Program-made: the position numbers and the translations under genes
Notes under the pieces: model-generated
What the model was told of the DNA's origin: nothing
What the model saw: the letters and a program-made list of their open reading frames with translations, nothing else
Databases searched by the model: none
Source of the DNA: an uncultured Coriobacteriaceae bacterium
GTDB taxonomy: Bacteria; Actinomycetota; Coriobacteriia; Coriobacteriales; UMGS124
Direction: 5' to 3'
DNA length: 6,097 nt
Assembly (NCBI GenBank): GCA_902783515.1
Contig: CACZRK010000169.1
Location: 1-6,097 of the forward strand
In this document: positions 1 through 5,697 of the stretch, piece by piece
Layout of the letters: each line of letters begins with the position of its first letter
How positions within the stretch are numbered: the first letter of the stretch is position 1

Positions 1-125
1 ATCTCGATGACTACGATGACGTCGAGACGCCCTTCGAGACGCACCCTCGGGCGCTTCGTCGGCTGGCCGAGCCGAACCGCGCCTCCCTCGTCGACGTCTC
101 GGTGGCGCGATCGGTCCGCTCATGA
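1..125 (+). CDS. Possible C-terminal tail of an upstream gene (5' end outside window)
   Basis: The third forward frame is open from the window edge to a TGA at 123-125 and reads as about 40 residues: an acidic stretch (LDDYDDVETPFETH), then a basic, hydrophobic-spaced tail ending VSVARSVRS. By hand count 33 of 40 third codon positions are G or C, and the composition is more protein-like than the Ser/Arg/Thr-rich alternative frame. I do not recognise a family. The fragment is short and another frame is also open here, so this is only a candidate. If real, it ends 82 bases before the transporter start, close enough for co-transcription. Confidence 0.35.
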   Translation, partial: LDDYDDVETPFETHPRALRRLAEPNRASLVDVSVARSVRS

Positions 126-192
126 TACCGTTCGTCCGGCAGCGACACGTTACGGCTTGGTTTCCGCCTTCGCAGGCACAGACAGAGCATCC

Positions 193-199
193 GAAGGGA
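193..199 (+). promoter_or_regulatory. Ribosome binding site of the SNF transporter
   Basis: GAAGGGA lies 8 bases before the ATG at 208. It decides the start: the reading frame is open back to the window edge, but the upstream extension is Arg/Ser/Thr-rich, resembles no transporter N-terminus and has no comparable site. No convincing sigma-70 promoter is visible between 126 and 192. Confidence 0.6.
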
Positions 200-207
200 T
201 TCGTCAC

Positions 208-1653
208 ATGGCAGGCAACAATCGCGGCGCCGACGGCGCCGTCGGCCCCATCACCCCCGACCCCGCGCGCGGGCCACAGCCCGCCGCGCCCACCCGCGCG
301 TCCTGGTCGGGACGACTCGCCTTCGTGCTCGCCGCAGCGGGGTCCGCCGTCGGCCTCGGCACCATCTGGCGCTTCCCCTACCTCGCGGCGCACTACGGCG
401 GCGGCATGTTCCTGCTCGTCTTCGTCGTCTTCATGCTCACGCTCGGCGTGTCCCTGCTCATCCTGGAGACCGCGCTCGGCAGGCGCACGGGGATGTCCGT
501 CATCGGCGCGTTTGCCGCCTACGGTCGGAAGTACCGGCCGATCGGCGCGTTCATCGCGGCGATCCCGTTCATCATCGCCTCCTACTACGCCGTGATCGGC
601 GGATGGGTCACGCGCTACGTGTTCGCGTACGCCGCCGGCATGGCGGCGCAGCTCGCCGACGGCGGCACGAACTTCATGACGTTCGTCGCCAACGGCCCGG
701 TCTCGGTCGCCTTCATGCTGCTGTTCGCCGCGGTCACGTTCATCATCGTCGCCCTCGGCGTGAACGGCGGCATCGAGAAGGCCAACCTCGTCATGATGCC
801 CGCGCTCATCGTGGTGTCCGTCGGCGTCGCGGCCTACGCCCTCGCGCAGCCCGGCGCCCTGGACGGCCTCGCCTACCTGCTGCTGCCCGACGTCTCCAAG
901 TTCTCGCTGGAGCTCGTGATCGCCGCGCTCGGCCAGACGTTCTTCGGCCTGTCCGTCGCCGTGGCCATCATGGTCACCTACGGCTCGTACATGAAGCCCG
1001 ACGTCTCCATCACCACGTCGGCGTTCCAGACCGCCGGCACGACGCTCGGCATCAGCCTGCTCGCCGGCCTCATGGTCGTGCCCGCCGCGTTCGTCGCGCT
1101 CGGGTCGGGCGAGGCGGTCGCCGAGAACTCCGGGCCCTCGCTCATGTTCCTCGTGCTGCCGCAGGTGTTCCAGCATCTCGGCGCGGCGGCGTCGGCGATC
1201 GGCTTCGTGTTCTTCCTGCTGGTCATGTTCGCGGCGCTGACCAGCATGATCTCGCTCGTCGAGGCGTGCACCTCGCTCGTGCAGGACGGCGCGGGCTGGA
1301 CGCGGCGGCGTTCGCTCATCGCCGTGATCGTCGTCGTGTCCGTCGTCGGGGTCGTCGTGACGCTCGGGTACAGCTCGCTGTCGTTCGTCCAGCCGCTCGG
1401 CGCGGGCTCGACGATCCTCGACCTCTTTGACTTCGTCACCAACTCCGTCATGATGCCGATCGCGGCGCTTGCGACCTGCGTCTTCGTCGGTTGGGTCATC
1501 GGGCCGGGCGAGATCGTCGCCGAGGTGCGGCGCTCGGCGCCGTTCCGCGGCGCCAAGGCGTGGACCGTCATGGTCAGGTACGTGGCGCCCGTCCTGCTCG
1601 TGGCGGTCCTCGTCTCGAGCGTGCTCAGGTCGCTGGGGGTCGTGTCGTTCTGA
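208..1653 (+). CDS. SNF/NSS family sodium-dependent transporter (11 TM)
   Basis: This 481-residue inner-membrane protein belongs to the neurotransmitter:sodium symporter family (LeuT fold), which couples inward sodium flow to uptake of amino acids or related amines. After a Pro/Ala-rich cytoplasmic N-terminus (1-32) comes the broken TM1 signature AAAGSAVGLGTIWRFPY (42-58), then GGG at 64-66, E87 in TM2, the YY pair in TM3 (126-127) and the TM6 signature GQTFFGLS (242-249) ending TYGSY. The Na2-site residues T345/S346 of TM8 are present. I count eleven hydrophobic helices (last about 452-477), the form common in bacterial members, rather than twelve. R55 matches the extracellular gate arginine of LeuT. 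Three residues that build the Na1 site in LeuT (N27, T254, N286) align with T52, G247 and T278/T279. The substrate cannot be told from sequence. The next gene is 208 bases away behind an AT-rich region, so it is probably transcribed separately. Confidence 0.93.
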   Translation: MAGNNRGADGAVGPITPDPARGPQPAAPTRASWSGRLAFVLAAAGSAVGLGTIWRFPYLAAHYGGGMFLLVFVVFMLTLGVSLLILETALGRRTGMSVIGAFAAYGRKYRPIGAFIAAIPFIIASYYAVIGGWVTRYVFAYAAGMAAQLADGGTNFMTFVANGPVSVAFMLLFAAVTFIIVALGVNGGIEKANLVMMPALIVVSVGVAAYALAQPGALDGLAYLLLPDVSKFSLELVIAALGQTFFGLSVAVAIMVTYGSYMKPDVSITTSAFQTAGTTLGISLLAGLMVVPAAFVALGSGEAVAENSGPSLMFLVLPQVFQHLGAAASAIGFVFFLLVMFAALTSMISLVEACTSLVQDGAGWTRRRSLIAVIVVVSVVGVVVTLGYSSLSFVQPLGAGSTILDLFDFVTNSVMMPIAALATCVFVGWVIGPGEIVAEVRRSAPFRGAKAWTVMVRYVAPVLLVAVLVSSVLRSLGVVSF

Positions 1654-1656
1654 CCG

Positions 1657-1699
1657 GTCGCGCCGCGACGCCCCCCGCGATGCGTGCGCGCCGGCGCGC
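1657..1699 (+). terminator. Weak GC hairpins after the transporter
   Basis: Just after the transporter stop, GTCGC/GCGAC (1657-1661 with 1665-1669) can form a 5-bp stem with a 3-base loop. A perfect 14-bp palindrome, GCGCGCCGGCGCGC, follows at 1686-1699. Neither has a T-run behind it, so an intrinsic terminator is uncertain; the palindrome could arise by chance in GC-rich DNA. Confidence 0.2.
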
Positions 1700-1740
1700 C
1701 GCCCCGGCGGCAGATGTCATGGCCTGCATGAGGTGTCTTC

Positions 1741-1840
1741 AGATTCTTTTACACATCCTGGCGAATGTAAGTATTCCTAGTGCATACAAACATTAAAAAT
1801 TTTAGGCTGCATTATCTAAGTGGTTATTGCCAAGCATTCA
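1741..1840 (+). promoter_or_regulatory. AT-rich promoter-like region upstream of the hydrolase
   Basis: By hand count only 34 of these 100 bases are G or C, in sharp contrast to the neighbouring genes. It contains TTTACA (1748-1753, 5/6 to a -35 box) but no well-spaced strong -10; the nearest look-alikes are TATTCC (1772-1777, 18-base spacing) and CATTAT (1810-1815). A short inverted repeat, TAAAA-A-TTTTA (1794-1804), could be an UP element or an operator half. The interval probably drives the hydrolase gene at 1862, but exact promoter boxes cannot be assigned. Confidence 0.5.
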
Positions 1841-1847
1841 TCGACTT

Positions 1848-1855
1848 GGGGAGGA
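1848..1855 (+). promoter_or_regulatory. Ribosome binding site of the hydrolase lipoprotein
   Basis: GGGGAGGA lies 6 bases before the ATG at 1862 and selects that start over an in-frame GTG at 1820, which lies within the AT-rich region and would put 14 extra residues before the Tat motif. Confidence 0.75.
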
Positions 1856-1861
1856 ACCCTT

Positions 1862-2968
1862 ATGAGCAGCAGCCTGTCGCGTCGATCGTTCGTCACCCTT
1901 TCGGGAGGTGCCCTCGCCCTTGCGTTCGCGCCGTTGGTCGGATGCGCGAGCTCGTCAGCGCAGGCGTCCTCGCAGACAGGCGCCGCGGCGTCGCAAGCCG
2001 CGTCGACGGCAGGCGACACCGCGCAGGCAAAGGCGCAGGCGGCAAGCTCGATCGATGCGAGCGCCTCGTCTGACTCGTCGGCGGTCATCGGGACGGTGGA
2101 CAACGCGCTCGCCGTCGACGAGGACGCGCTCGTCTCGACATACGCCGGCGCCTTCTCGCAGCAGACCTACGCGGACGCCGAGACGGGGCTCTCCATCGCC
2201 TACGACCTCTACCTGCCAGACGGCTACGACGCCGCCGGCTCCTACCCGATGGTCGTGTTCATAGCCGACTCGAGCTGCGTGGGGGACGACCCCACGGTCT
2301 CGCTCGCGCAGGGGCGCGGCGCGCTCGTGTGGGCCACGCGGGAGTGGCAGTCGGTCCACCCGACGATCGTCGCCGTGCCGACGTATCCCGATACGATCCT
2401 TGACGACCACGGCAGCTACACCACGACCGCGTACGTGGAGCTCACCAAGCGCTTCGTCGACTACCTTGCGGGCGCGTACGCGGTCGACGTCGGTCGCGTA
2501 TACGGCACCGGGCAGTCCATGGGCTGTATGACCACGCTGATCCTCGCCGCCGAGTACCCCGACCTCTACGCCGGCTGCATGTTCGTGGACGGCCAGTGGG
2601 ACGTCAGCGCGCTGTCAGGCCTGGAGAACCAGCCGTTCGTGTACTTTGCCGCGGAGGACGACACCAGCGCCTGGGCCGGCGCGCAGGAGGTGATGGCGAT
2701 GTTCGACGCCGACGCCGTCTCCTACGCGTATGCCCAGTGGGACGGCGGCTGGTCGGTCGACGAGCTCTCATCGGCGGCTCAGGACCTCTTTGCGACGGAC
2801 GAGGACCAGTACTTCATCTCGTGGGCGACCGGGACGATCGAGCCCGTCTCGGGCGGCATGGGCGGCGCGGGCGCCGACATGGGTAGCCCCTCGTATCACA
2901 TGGCGTCCTTTGACTACGCGTACAACTGCGTCGCCGCCATGGAGTGGCTGTTCCAGCAGCGCCGATAG
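1862..2968 (+). CDS. Tat-exported lipoprotein with alpha/beta-hydrolase (esterase/peptidase-like) domain
   Basis: This 368-residue protein opens with a twin-arginine signal (SRRSFV, 6-11), a hydrophobic core and a lipobox LVGC whose Cys28 would be lipidated, so the mature enzyme should sit on the outer face of the membrane. Residues 29-75 form a low-complexity Ser/Ala/Gln linker. The domain from about 100 on resembles prolyl-oligopeptidase or PHB-depolymerase-like hydrolases: a strand with YDLYLPDGYD (114-123), YPMVVFIADS (128-137), the nucleophile elbow GTGQSMG with Ser219, the acid D266 or D267 after FVYFAAE, and His346 in SYHMASFDYAY near the C-terminus. The triad order Ser-Asp-His is normal for the fold. 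The reaction is probably hydrolysis of an ester or peptide bond; the substrate is unknown. Four mature cysteines (139, 222, 239, 356) could form disulfides, consistent with folding before or during Tat export. No partner gene overlaps it; the region downstream is a degraded gene. Confidence 0.88.
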   Translation: MSSSLSRRSFVTLSGGALALAFAPLVGCASSSAQASSQTGAAASQAASTAGDTAQAKAQAASSIDASASSDSSAVIGTVDNALAVDEDALVSTYAGAFSQQTYADAETGLSIAYDLYLPDGYDAAGSYPMVVFIADSSCVGDDPTVSLAQGRGALVWATREWQSVHPTIVAVPTYPDTILDDHGSYTTTAYVELTKRFVDYLAGAYAVDVGRVYGTGQSMGCMTTLILAAEYPDLYAGCMFVDGQWDVSALSGLENQPFVYFAAEDDTSAWAGAQEVMAMFDADAVSYAYAQWDGGWSVDELSSAAQDLFATDEDQYFISWATGTIEPVSGGMGGAGADMGSPSYHMASFDYAYNCVAAMEWLFQQRR

Positions 2969-3011
2969 GCGCGGCCTTGCCCTCGCCGACGCATTCAGCT
3001 CGCTGAGGCGC

Positions 3012-3035
3012 CGAGGGGGCGCGGCGTGCCCCTCG
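3012..3035 (+). terminator. Hairpin downstream of the hydrolase gene
   Basis: CGAGGGG (3012-3018) pairs perfectly with CCCCTCG (3029-3035) around a 10-base loop, 43 bases after the hydrolase stop. There is no T-run after it, so termination is a guess; it also sits just before the first recognisable acetyltransferase remnant. Confidence 0.3.
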
Positions 3036-3490
3036 CTCGTTCGGAAGGCCGATGACGTCGCACCTTTGAGAACGAGGCCGGCGAGCAGGCCATCTCGCAC
3101 GAGACGATCAAGAAGTCGATCGACGAGGGGCGCGCTGCGCGTCAAGCTGGACGGCGCGTCGGTCGGTGGCTTCGTCATTCATATCGACAGCGACCACGGC
3201 GAACCTGAGCTGCGGTTCGTCTTGTCACGCATCCACAGCAGGGGCATCTGCCAAACCGCTTGGCGAGGCGTGGAACGTCGCTCCCACACGTGCGCGTCTG
3301 GAGTCTCGTAAGCCGTATTTTGAGAAATGCAACATACACTTCTACGTAAATCTGAAGCGCTCGGATTTCACATCGTTGAATTCTTCAATGCGCATCATCC
3401 AGGCGCCACGGAAATCTGGGCGACGCAGGCAGCAGCGCCGAGGACTTCTGGGCGGACAAGGTGTTCCGCTTCGAGGAGGTCGTGTACTGA
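3036..3490 (+). pseudogene. GNAT-family N-acetyltransferase, degraded by multiple frameshifts
   Basis: No single frame codes here, but consecutive pieces of one GNAT acetyltransferase can be read in order by changing frame. They are LVRKADDVAPL (3036-3068), FENEAGEQAISHETIKKS (3065-3118), VKLDGASVGGFVIHID (3141-3188) running on to RGICQTAWRGVE (3240-3275), RVW (3293-3301), ESRKPYFEKCNIHFYVN (3301-3351), ALGFHIVEFFNAHHPG (3357-3404), and AEDFWADKVFRFEEVVY ending at TGA 3488-3490. The order and spacing match small (about 160-residue) acetyl-CoA-dependent acetyltransferases; the PYFEK.NIHFYVN...GFHIVEFFN block is typical of one such family. At least five frame changes separate the pieces, a few N-terminal residues appear deleted, and no start codon is obvious. 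The acetyl-CoA loop has Cys where RGxG is expected (3249-3251). Bases 3311-3400 are about 41% GC by hand count, lower than the neighbours. The gene is almost certainly non-functional. Confidence 0.85.
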
Positions 3491-3505
3491 CGCGCTGACG
3501 CGCGG

Positions 3506-3551
3506 CAGCCAGGCTCCCGAGCAGCCAACGAGGCGGCAGGAAGCCTGGCTG
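3506..3551. terminator. Perfect 10-bp inverted repeat after the acetyltransferase remnant
   Basis: CAGCCAGGCT (3506-3515) and AGCCTGGCTG (3542-3551) are exact reverse complements around a 26-base spacer, in which GCC...GGC could form a small inner stem. It starts 15 bases after the TGA that ends the acetyltransferase remnant, so it may be that gene's old terminator. No T-run follows on either strand. Confidence 0.4.
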
Positions 3552-3580
3552 TCAACGCAGCACCACCCGTCAATACGCCA

Positions 3581-3620
3581 CCGCCCGCCCGGAAGTCTCC
3601 TCTCGGGCGGGCGGCGGGGC
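3581..3620 (-). terminator. Hairpin repeat, copy 1, downstream of the flavoprotein gene
   Basis: CCGCCCGCCCG (3581-3591) pairs perfectly with CGGGCGGGCGG (3604-3614) around a 12-base loop, giving a very stable 11-bp stem. It lies 27 bases beyond the stop of the minus-strand flavoprotein gene, where a terminator is expected, and could also stop plus-strand transcription from the pseudogene side. It lacks a T-run. The whole 40-base block recurs at 5614-5653 with only two differences, loop included. Confidence 0.6.
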
Positions 3621-3641
3621 TCAATGCGACTACCGCAGGGA

Positions 3642-5354
3642 CTACGCGTCCTTCGCGGCGGTGCGGCCCGCGACGAAGCCCGTCGTGACGGCGCGCCCCA
3701 CCGAAGTGGACGGCAGGTGACGCGGATACTGGTCGTTGAACATACCGCCCGACGTGTTGCCACTCGCAAACAGACCGTCGATGGGCTGCTCGTCCTTGTC
3801 AAGCACGCGGCCATCGGGGTCAATGATGAGACCGCTCACCGTAACGAGGAACGAGGAGTTGGTCTTCACCGCGTAGTACGGCGCAGTCTTGAACGCCTGG
3901 CACTTGGAGAGGTCACGAAGATACTCGTCATCGGTCGGCTGAGCCTCGTCAAAGTAGCCGTTCCAGCGCTCCAGCGTCGCGGCAAGGCGCGTCGGATCCA
4001 CGTCGATCTTCTCTGCGAGCTCCTCGATCGTGTCGGCGCTGACCATCCAGCCGCCGTCCATATAGTCCTTGACGGTCGTACCCATCACGTCGGTGCCGGT
4101 CTTCTCCGCCATCGCGTCGATGAAGGACTGGTCTATGATCGTCCAGACGGCGCCGCGGTACGCGTTCGTGTTGATGGCGCTCGCGACAAAGTTAAACATG
4201 AGGCCCTCGTTCACGAAACGCTCGCCGCGCGCGTTCACGTAGATGCCGTTGCGGAACGCGTGGAAGAACTGGCCGTTCTGCGGGTAGCCGCCGCCAAACT
4301 CCATCGTGCAATGCGGAAGCGGGTCCATGCCGGCGCCGACGGCGAGTCCCATCATGTGGCCGTCGCCCGTCGAGCCGGTGCCCGTTGAGGACATGCTCGC
4401 CGTCGCGACGTCCTCCGGGCGGCACCAGGCCTCCACCATGGCCGGGTTCATCTCGTAGCCGCCGCACGCGAGCACGACGCCCTTCGTCGCGTCGACGCGA
4501 GTGTACGCGCCCGTCTCGACATCCTTGACGATCGCGCCGGTCACGCGGCCAGACGCGTCCTGCAGCAGCTGGACGCCCGCGGTCTTGAAGCGCATGTCGA
4601 TGCCCTCGTAGTCCGCCACGGCCTTGTTGAGCGCGTCCATGACGAACGGGCCGAGCAGCCAGGTTGTCGCGCCAGTGTTCAGGAAGGTGTGCTCGCCCTT
4701 CACCGGGTCGCTCTCTTCGTTCGTGCAGGAGATCTCGATCCCCGTGCCGCTCTTGTCAAGCACGTCCTGCATGTGGTCGATCGCCGCACCAGAGTTGTTG
4801 ATGAAGGACCAGACGTTCTCCGGACGCACGCGGTACGCACCGGCCGTTATGATCTCGTTGGCGTACTCCGCAGGGTTCACCTTGATGCCCTGCTCCTTCT
4901 GTGAGAAGGAGTTGTAGCCGCCCACGCTCTCCCACTGGTCGCGGCCCTTCTCCATCTTCTCGCAGCAGATAACGTGCGCGCCCTCATCAGCCGCCGCGGT
5001 CGCCGCCATGAGTCCGGAGACGCCGCCGCCGATCACGAGCACGTCGCACGTCTCGTTGGCCGTGATCTCATCGGCCGGTATCGCGCGCGCCTCGAAGGCA
5101 ATTGGCGCGTCGTAGTCGTCAAAGAGCGGCCAGCCCTTGTCGGCGACCGGCATGCCCCGCATGCCCTCGCCGAGGGCGGCGTCGTAGTCGACCTTCGCGG
5201 GCGTTGTCGCGCCGTCCGACGCCGCCGACGCCTTCTCGTCCTTGGCACCCGACTCAGACGCGTGAGCCGACACGCCGACCGTCGCGGCCGTCAGCGCAAC
5301 GCCTGCGGCCGTCGACACAAACGCGCGACGGCTCATCTCACCACTGTGTGCCAT
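3642..5354 (-). CDS. Tat-exported FAD-dependent oxidoreductase (fumarate-reductase flavoprotein superfamily)
   Basis: This 570-residue flavoprotein has a Tat signal (SRRAFVS, 8-14, hydrophobic core, likely cleavage after AHA at 32), so it should act outside the cytoplasmic membrane. After a linker rich in Ala, Ser and Lys comes the FAD-binding Rossmann motif CDVLVIGGGVSGLMAA (103-118) with E132 ending the second strand. TTKG-type sequence before VVLACGGY (293-300) and a C-terminal FAD-contacting DGLFASGNTSGG (526-537) follow. FRNGIYVNARGERFVNE (367-383) matches the fumarate-reductase region holding the catalytic Arg, here R368. The usual HHTMGG is TVSG (505-508) preceded by LV, and RLGGNA is replaced by RHLPSTSVGRA, so fumarate is unlikely to be the substrate. 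There is no CxxCH heme motif and no separate FMN-binding domain, so electrons must come from a partner not seen here. This standalone exported type is abundant in Coriobacteriia as terminal reductases for diverse organic acceptors. The start at 5354 is chosen for its upstream AGGGGAG and normal Tat n-region. Confidence 0.9.
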   Translation of the reverse strand: MAHSGEMSRRAFVSTAAGVALTAATVGVSAHASESGAKDEKASAASDGATTPAKVDYDAALGEGMRGMPVADKGWPLFDDYDAPIAFEARAIPADEITANETCDVLVIGGGVSGLMAATAAADEGAHVICCEKMEKGRDQWESVGGYNSFSQKEQGIKVNPAEYANEIITAGAYRVRPENVWSFINNSGAAIDHMQDVLDKSGTGIEISCTNEESDPVKGEHTFLNTGATTWLLGPFVMDALNKAVADYEGIDMRFKTAGVQLLQDASGRVTGAIVKDVETGAYTRVDATKGVVLACGGYEMNPAMVEAWCRPEDVATASMSSTGTGSTGDGHMMGLAVGAGMDPLPHCTMEFGGGYPQNGQFFHAFRNGIYVNARGERFVNEGLMFNFVASAINTNAYRGAVWTIIDQSFIDAMAEKTGTDVMGTTVKDYMDGGWMVSADTIEELAEKIDVDPTRLAATLERWNGYFDEAQPTDDEYLRDLSKCQAFKTAPYYAVKTNSSFLVTVSGLIIDPDGRVLDKDEQPIDGLFASGNTSGGMFNDQYPRHLPSTSVGRAVTTGFVAGRTAAKDA

Positions 5355-5364
5355 GTGTCTGCAT

Positions 5365-5371
5365 CTCCCCT
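5365..5371 (-). promoter_or_regulatory. Ribosome binding site of the flavoprotein gene
   Basis: On the minus strand AGGGGAG (5371 to 5365) precedes the ATG at 5354 by 10 bases. This favours a start giving MAHSGEMSRRAF over in-frame upstream ATGs that would add 36 or more residues before the Tat motif, and over the ATG at 5336, whose GGTGAG abuts the start codon. Confidence 0.6.
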
Positions 5372-5466
5372 GTTTATCGATCGTGACACACGCGCGCGCC
5401 ATGTCCGCCGCGACCGTGAGCGACGAGCGCGCGCCCGCCGCCGCCATCCCCCTGGCGACGACACAC

Positions 5467-5483
5467 GTCTGCACTACACAGAC
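5467..5483 (-). promoter_or_regulatory. Short inverted repeat near the predicted transcription start
   Basis: GTCTG (5467-5471) and CAGAC (5479-5483) form a 5-bp inverted repeat with a 7-base spacer, the same spacer length as the larger palindrome at 5505-5523. It lies at or just after the transcription start predicted from the -10 box at 5490-5495. It could be an operator or a small leader hairpin; five pairs alone are weak evidence. Confidence 0.25.
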
Positions 5484-5489
5484 ACCGTT

Positions 5490-5518
5490 ATTGTGCATCT
5501 GCATCAGGGTGACCGCAA
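5490..5518 (-). promoter_or_regulatory. Candidate sigma-70 promoter of the flavoprotein gene
   Basis: On the minus strand TTGCGG (5518 to 5513) and CACAAT (5495 to 5490) are separated by exactly 17 bases. The -10 box matches the consensus at 4 of 6 positions and the -35 box at 3 of 6. It would give a leader of about 130 bases before the ATG at 5354. The boxes are imperfect, but spacing and position fit, and the region is less GC-rich than its surroundings. Confidence 0.45.
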
Positions 5519-5523
5519 CCCTG
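5505..5523 (-). promoter_or_regulatory. Operator-like palindrome overlapping the -35 box
   Basis: CAGGGT (5505-5510), seven spacer bases and ACCCTG (5518-5523) make a perfect 6-bp inverted repeat that covers the candidate -35 box. A further half-site within CAGGGTGA occurs at 5548-5555, in the same orientation as CAGGGTGA at 5505-5512 and 43 bases away, about four helical turns. This layout suits a dimeric repressor or activator. The regulator is not encoded in the window. Confidence 0.45.
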
Positions 5524-5547
5524 TGGGCGGACCGCCGTTGTGTCATA

Positions 5548-5555
5548 CAGGGTGA
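5548..5555 (-). promoter_or_regulatory. Additional half-site (CAGGGTGA) upstream of the promoter
   Basis: This octamer repeats exactly the sequence at 5505-5512, 43 bases further from the flavoprotein gene. It could be an auxiliary binding site for the same regulator. On its own an 8-base repeat is weak evidence. Confidence 0.3.
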
Positions 5556-5613
5556 TTCACGTGCGACGGCATGGCCCCGGATCGCGCGCGAGGCGTCGCC
5601 CGTCACCACGACG

Positions 5614-5653
5614 CCGCCCGCCCGGGAGTCTCCTCTCGGGCGGGCGGTGGGGC
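5614..5653 (-). terminator. Hairpin repeat, copy 2, downstream of the molybdo-oxidoreductase gene
   Basis: CCGCCCGCCCG (5614-5624) pairs with CGGGCGGGCGG (5637-5647) around a 12-base loop. The block differs from copy 1 only at 5626 (G for A, in the loop) and 5648 (T for C, after the stem). It lies 44 bases beyond the stop of the minus-strand molybdopterin oxidoreductase, the same relative position as copy 1, which supports a terminator role and separates that gene from the flavoprotein promoter. Confidence 0.6.
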
Positions 5654-5697
5654 GGGCTCGCGTCAGTCGCTCGCTGCGGCACGGCCGCGCAGGCGCG

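Noticed and set aside
603..1430. Open frame of 275 codons inside the transporter gene
   Set aside because: Extremely Arg-rich, overlaps a clear transporter in another frame, and has no recognisable motif; a GC-bias artefact.
978..1571. Minus-strand open frame of 197 codons opposite the transporter
   Set aside because: Low-complexity Thr/Ser/Ala composition and complete overlap with conserved transporter helices on the other strand.
3036..3490. Programmed frameshifting of the acetyltransferase
   Set aside because: Too many frame changes, no slippery-site pattern at the breaks, an apparent deletion, and no start codon; decay explains it more simply.
3327..4388. Long plus-strand open frame (353 codons)
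   Set aside because: Its first part is one piece of the broken acetyltransferase and the rest is antisense to the flavoprotein gene, with Arg/His/Val-rich composition typical of a shadow frame.
5355..5609. N-terminal extension of the flavoprotein to an upstream start
   Set aside because: The extension would place up to 85 residues before the Tat motif, crosses the candidate promoter and operator, and loses the AGGGGAG ribosome site; the start at 5354 fits better.
3581..5653. Paired hairpins as ends of a transposon or as a CRISPR array
   Set aside because: They are direct, not inverted, copies; there are only two, 2 kb apart; no transposase, spacer series or target-site duplication is visible.
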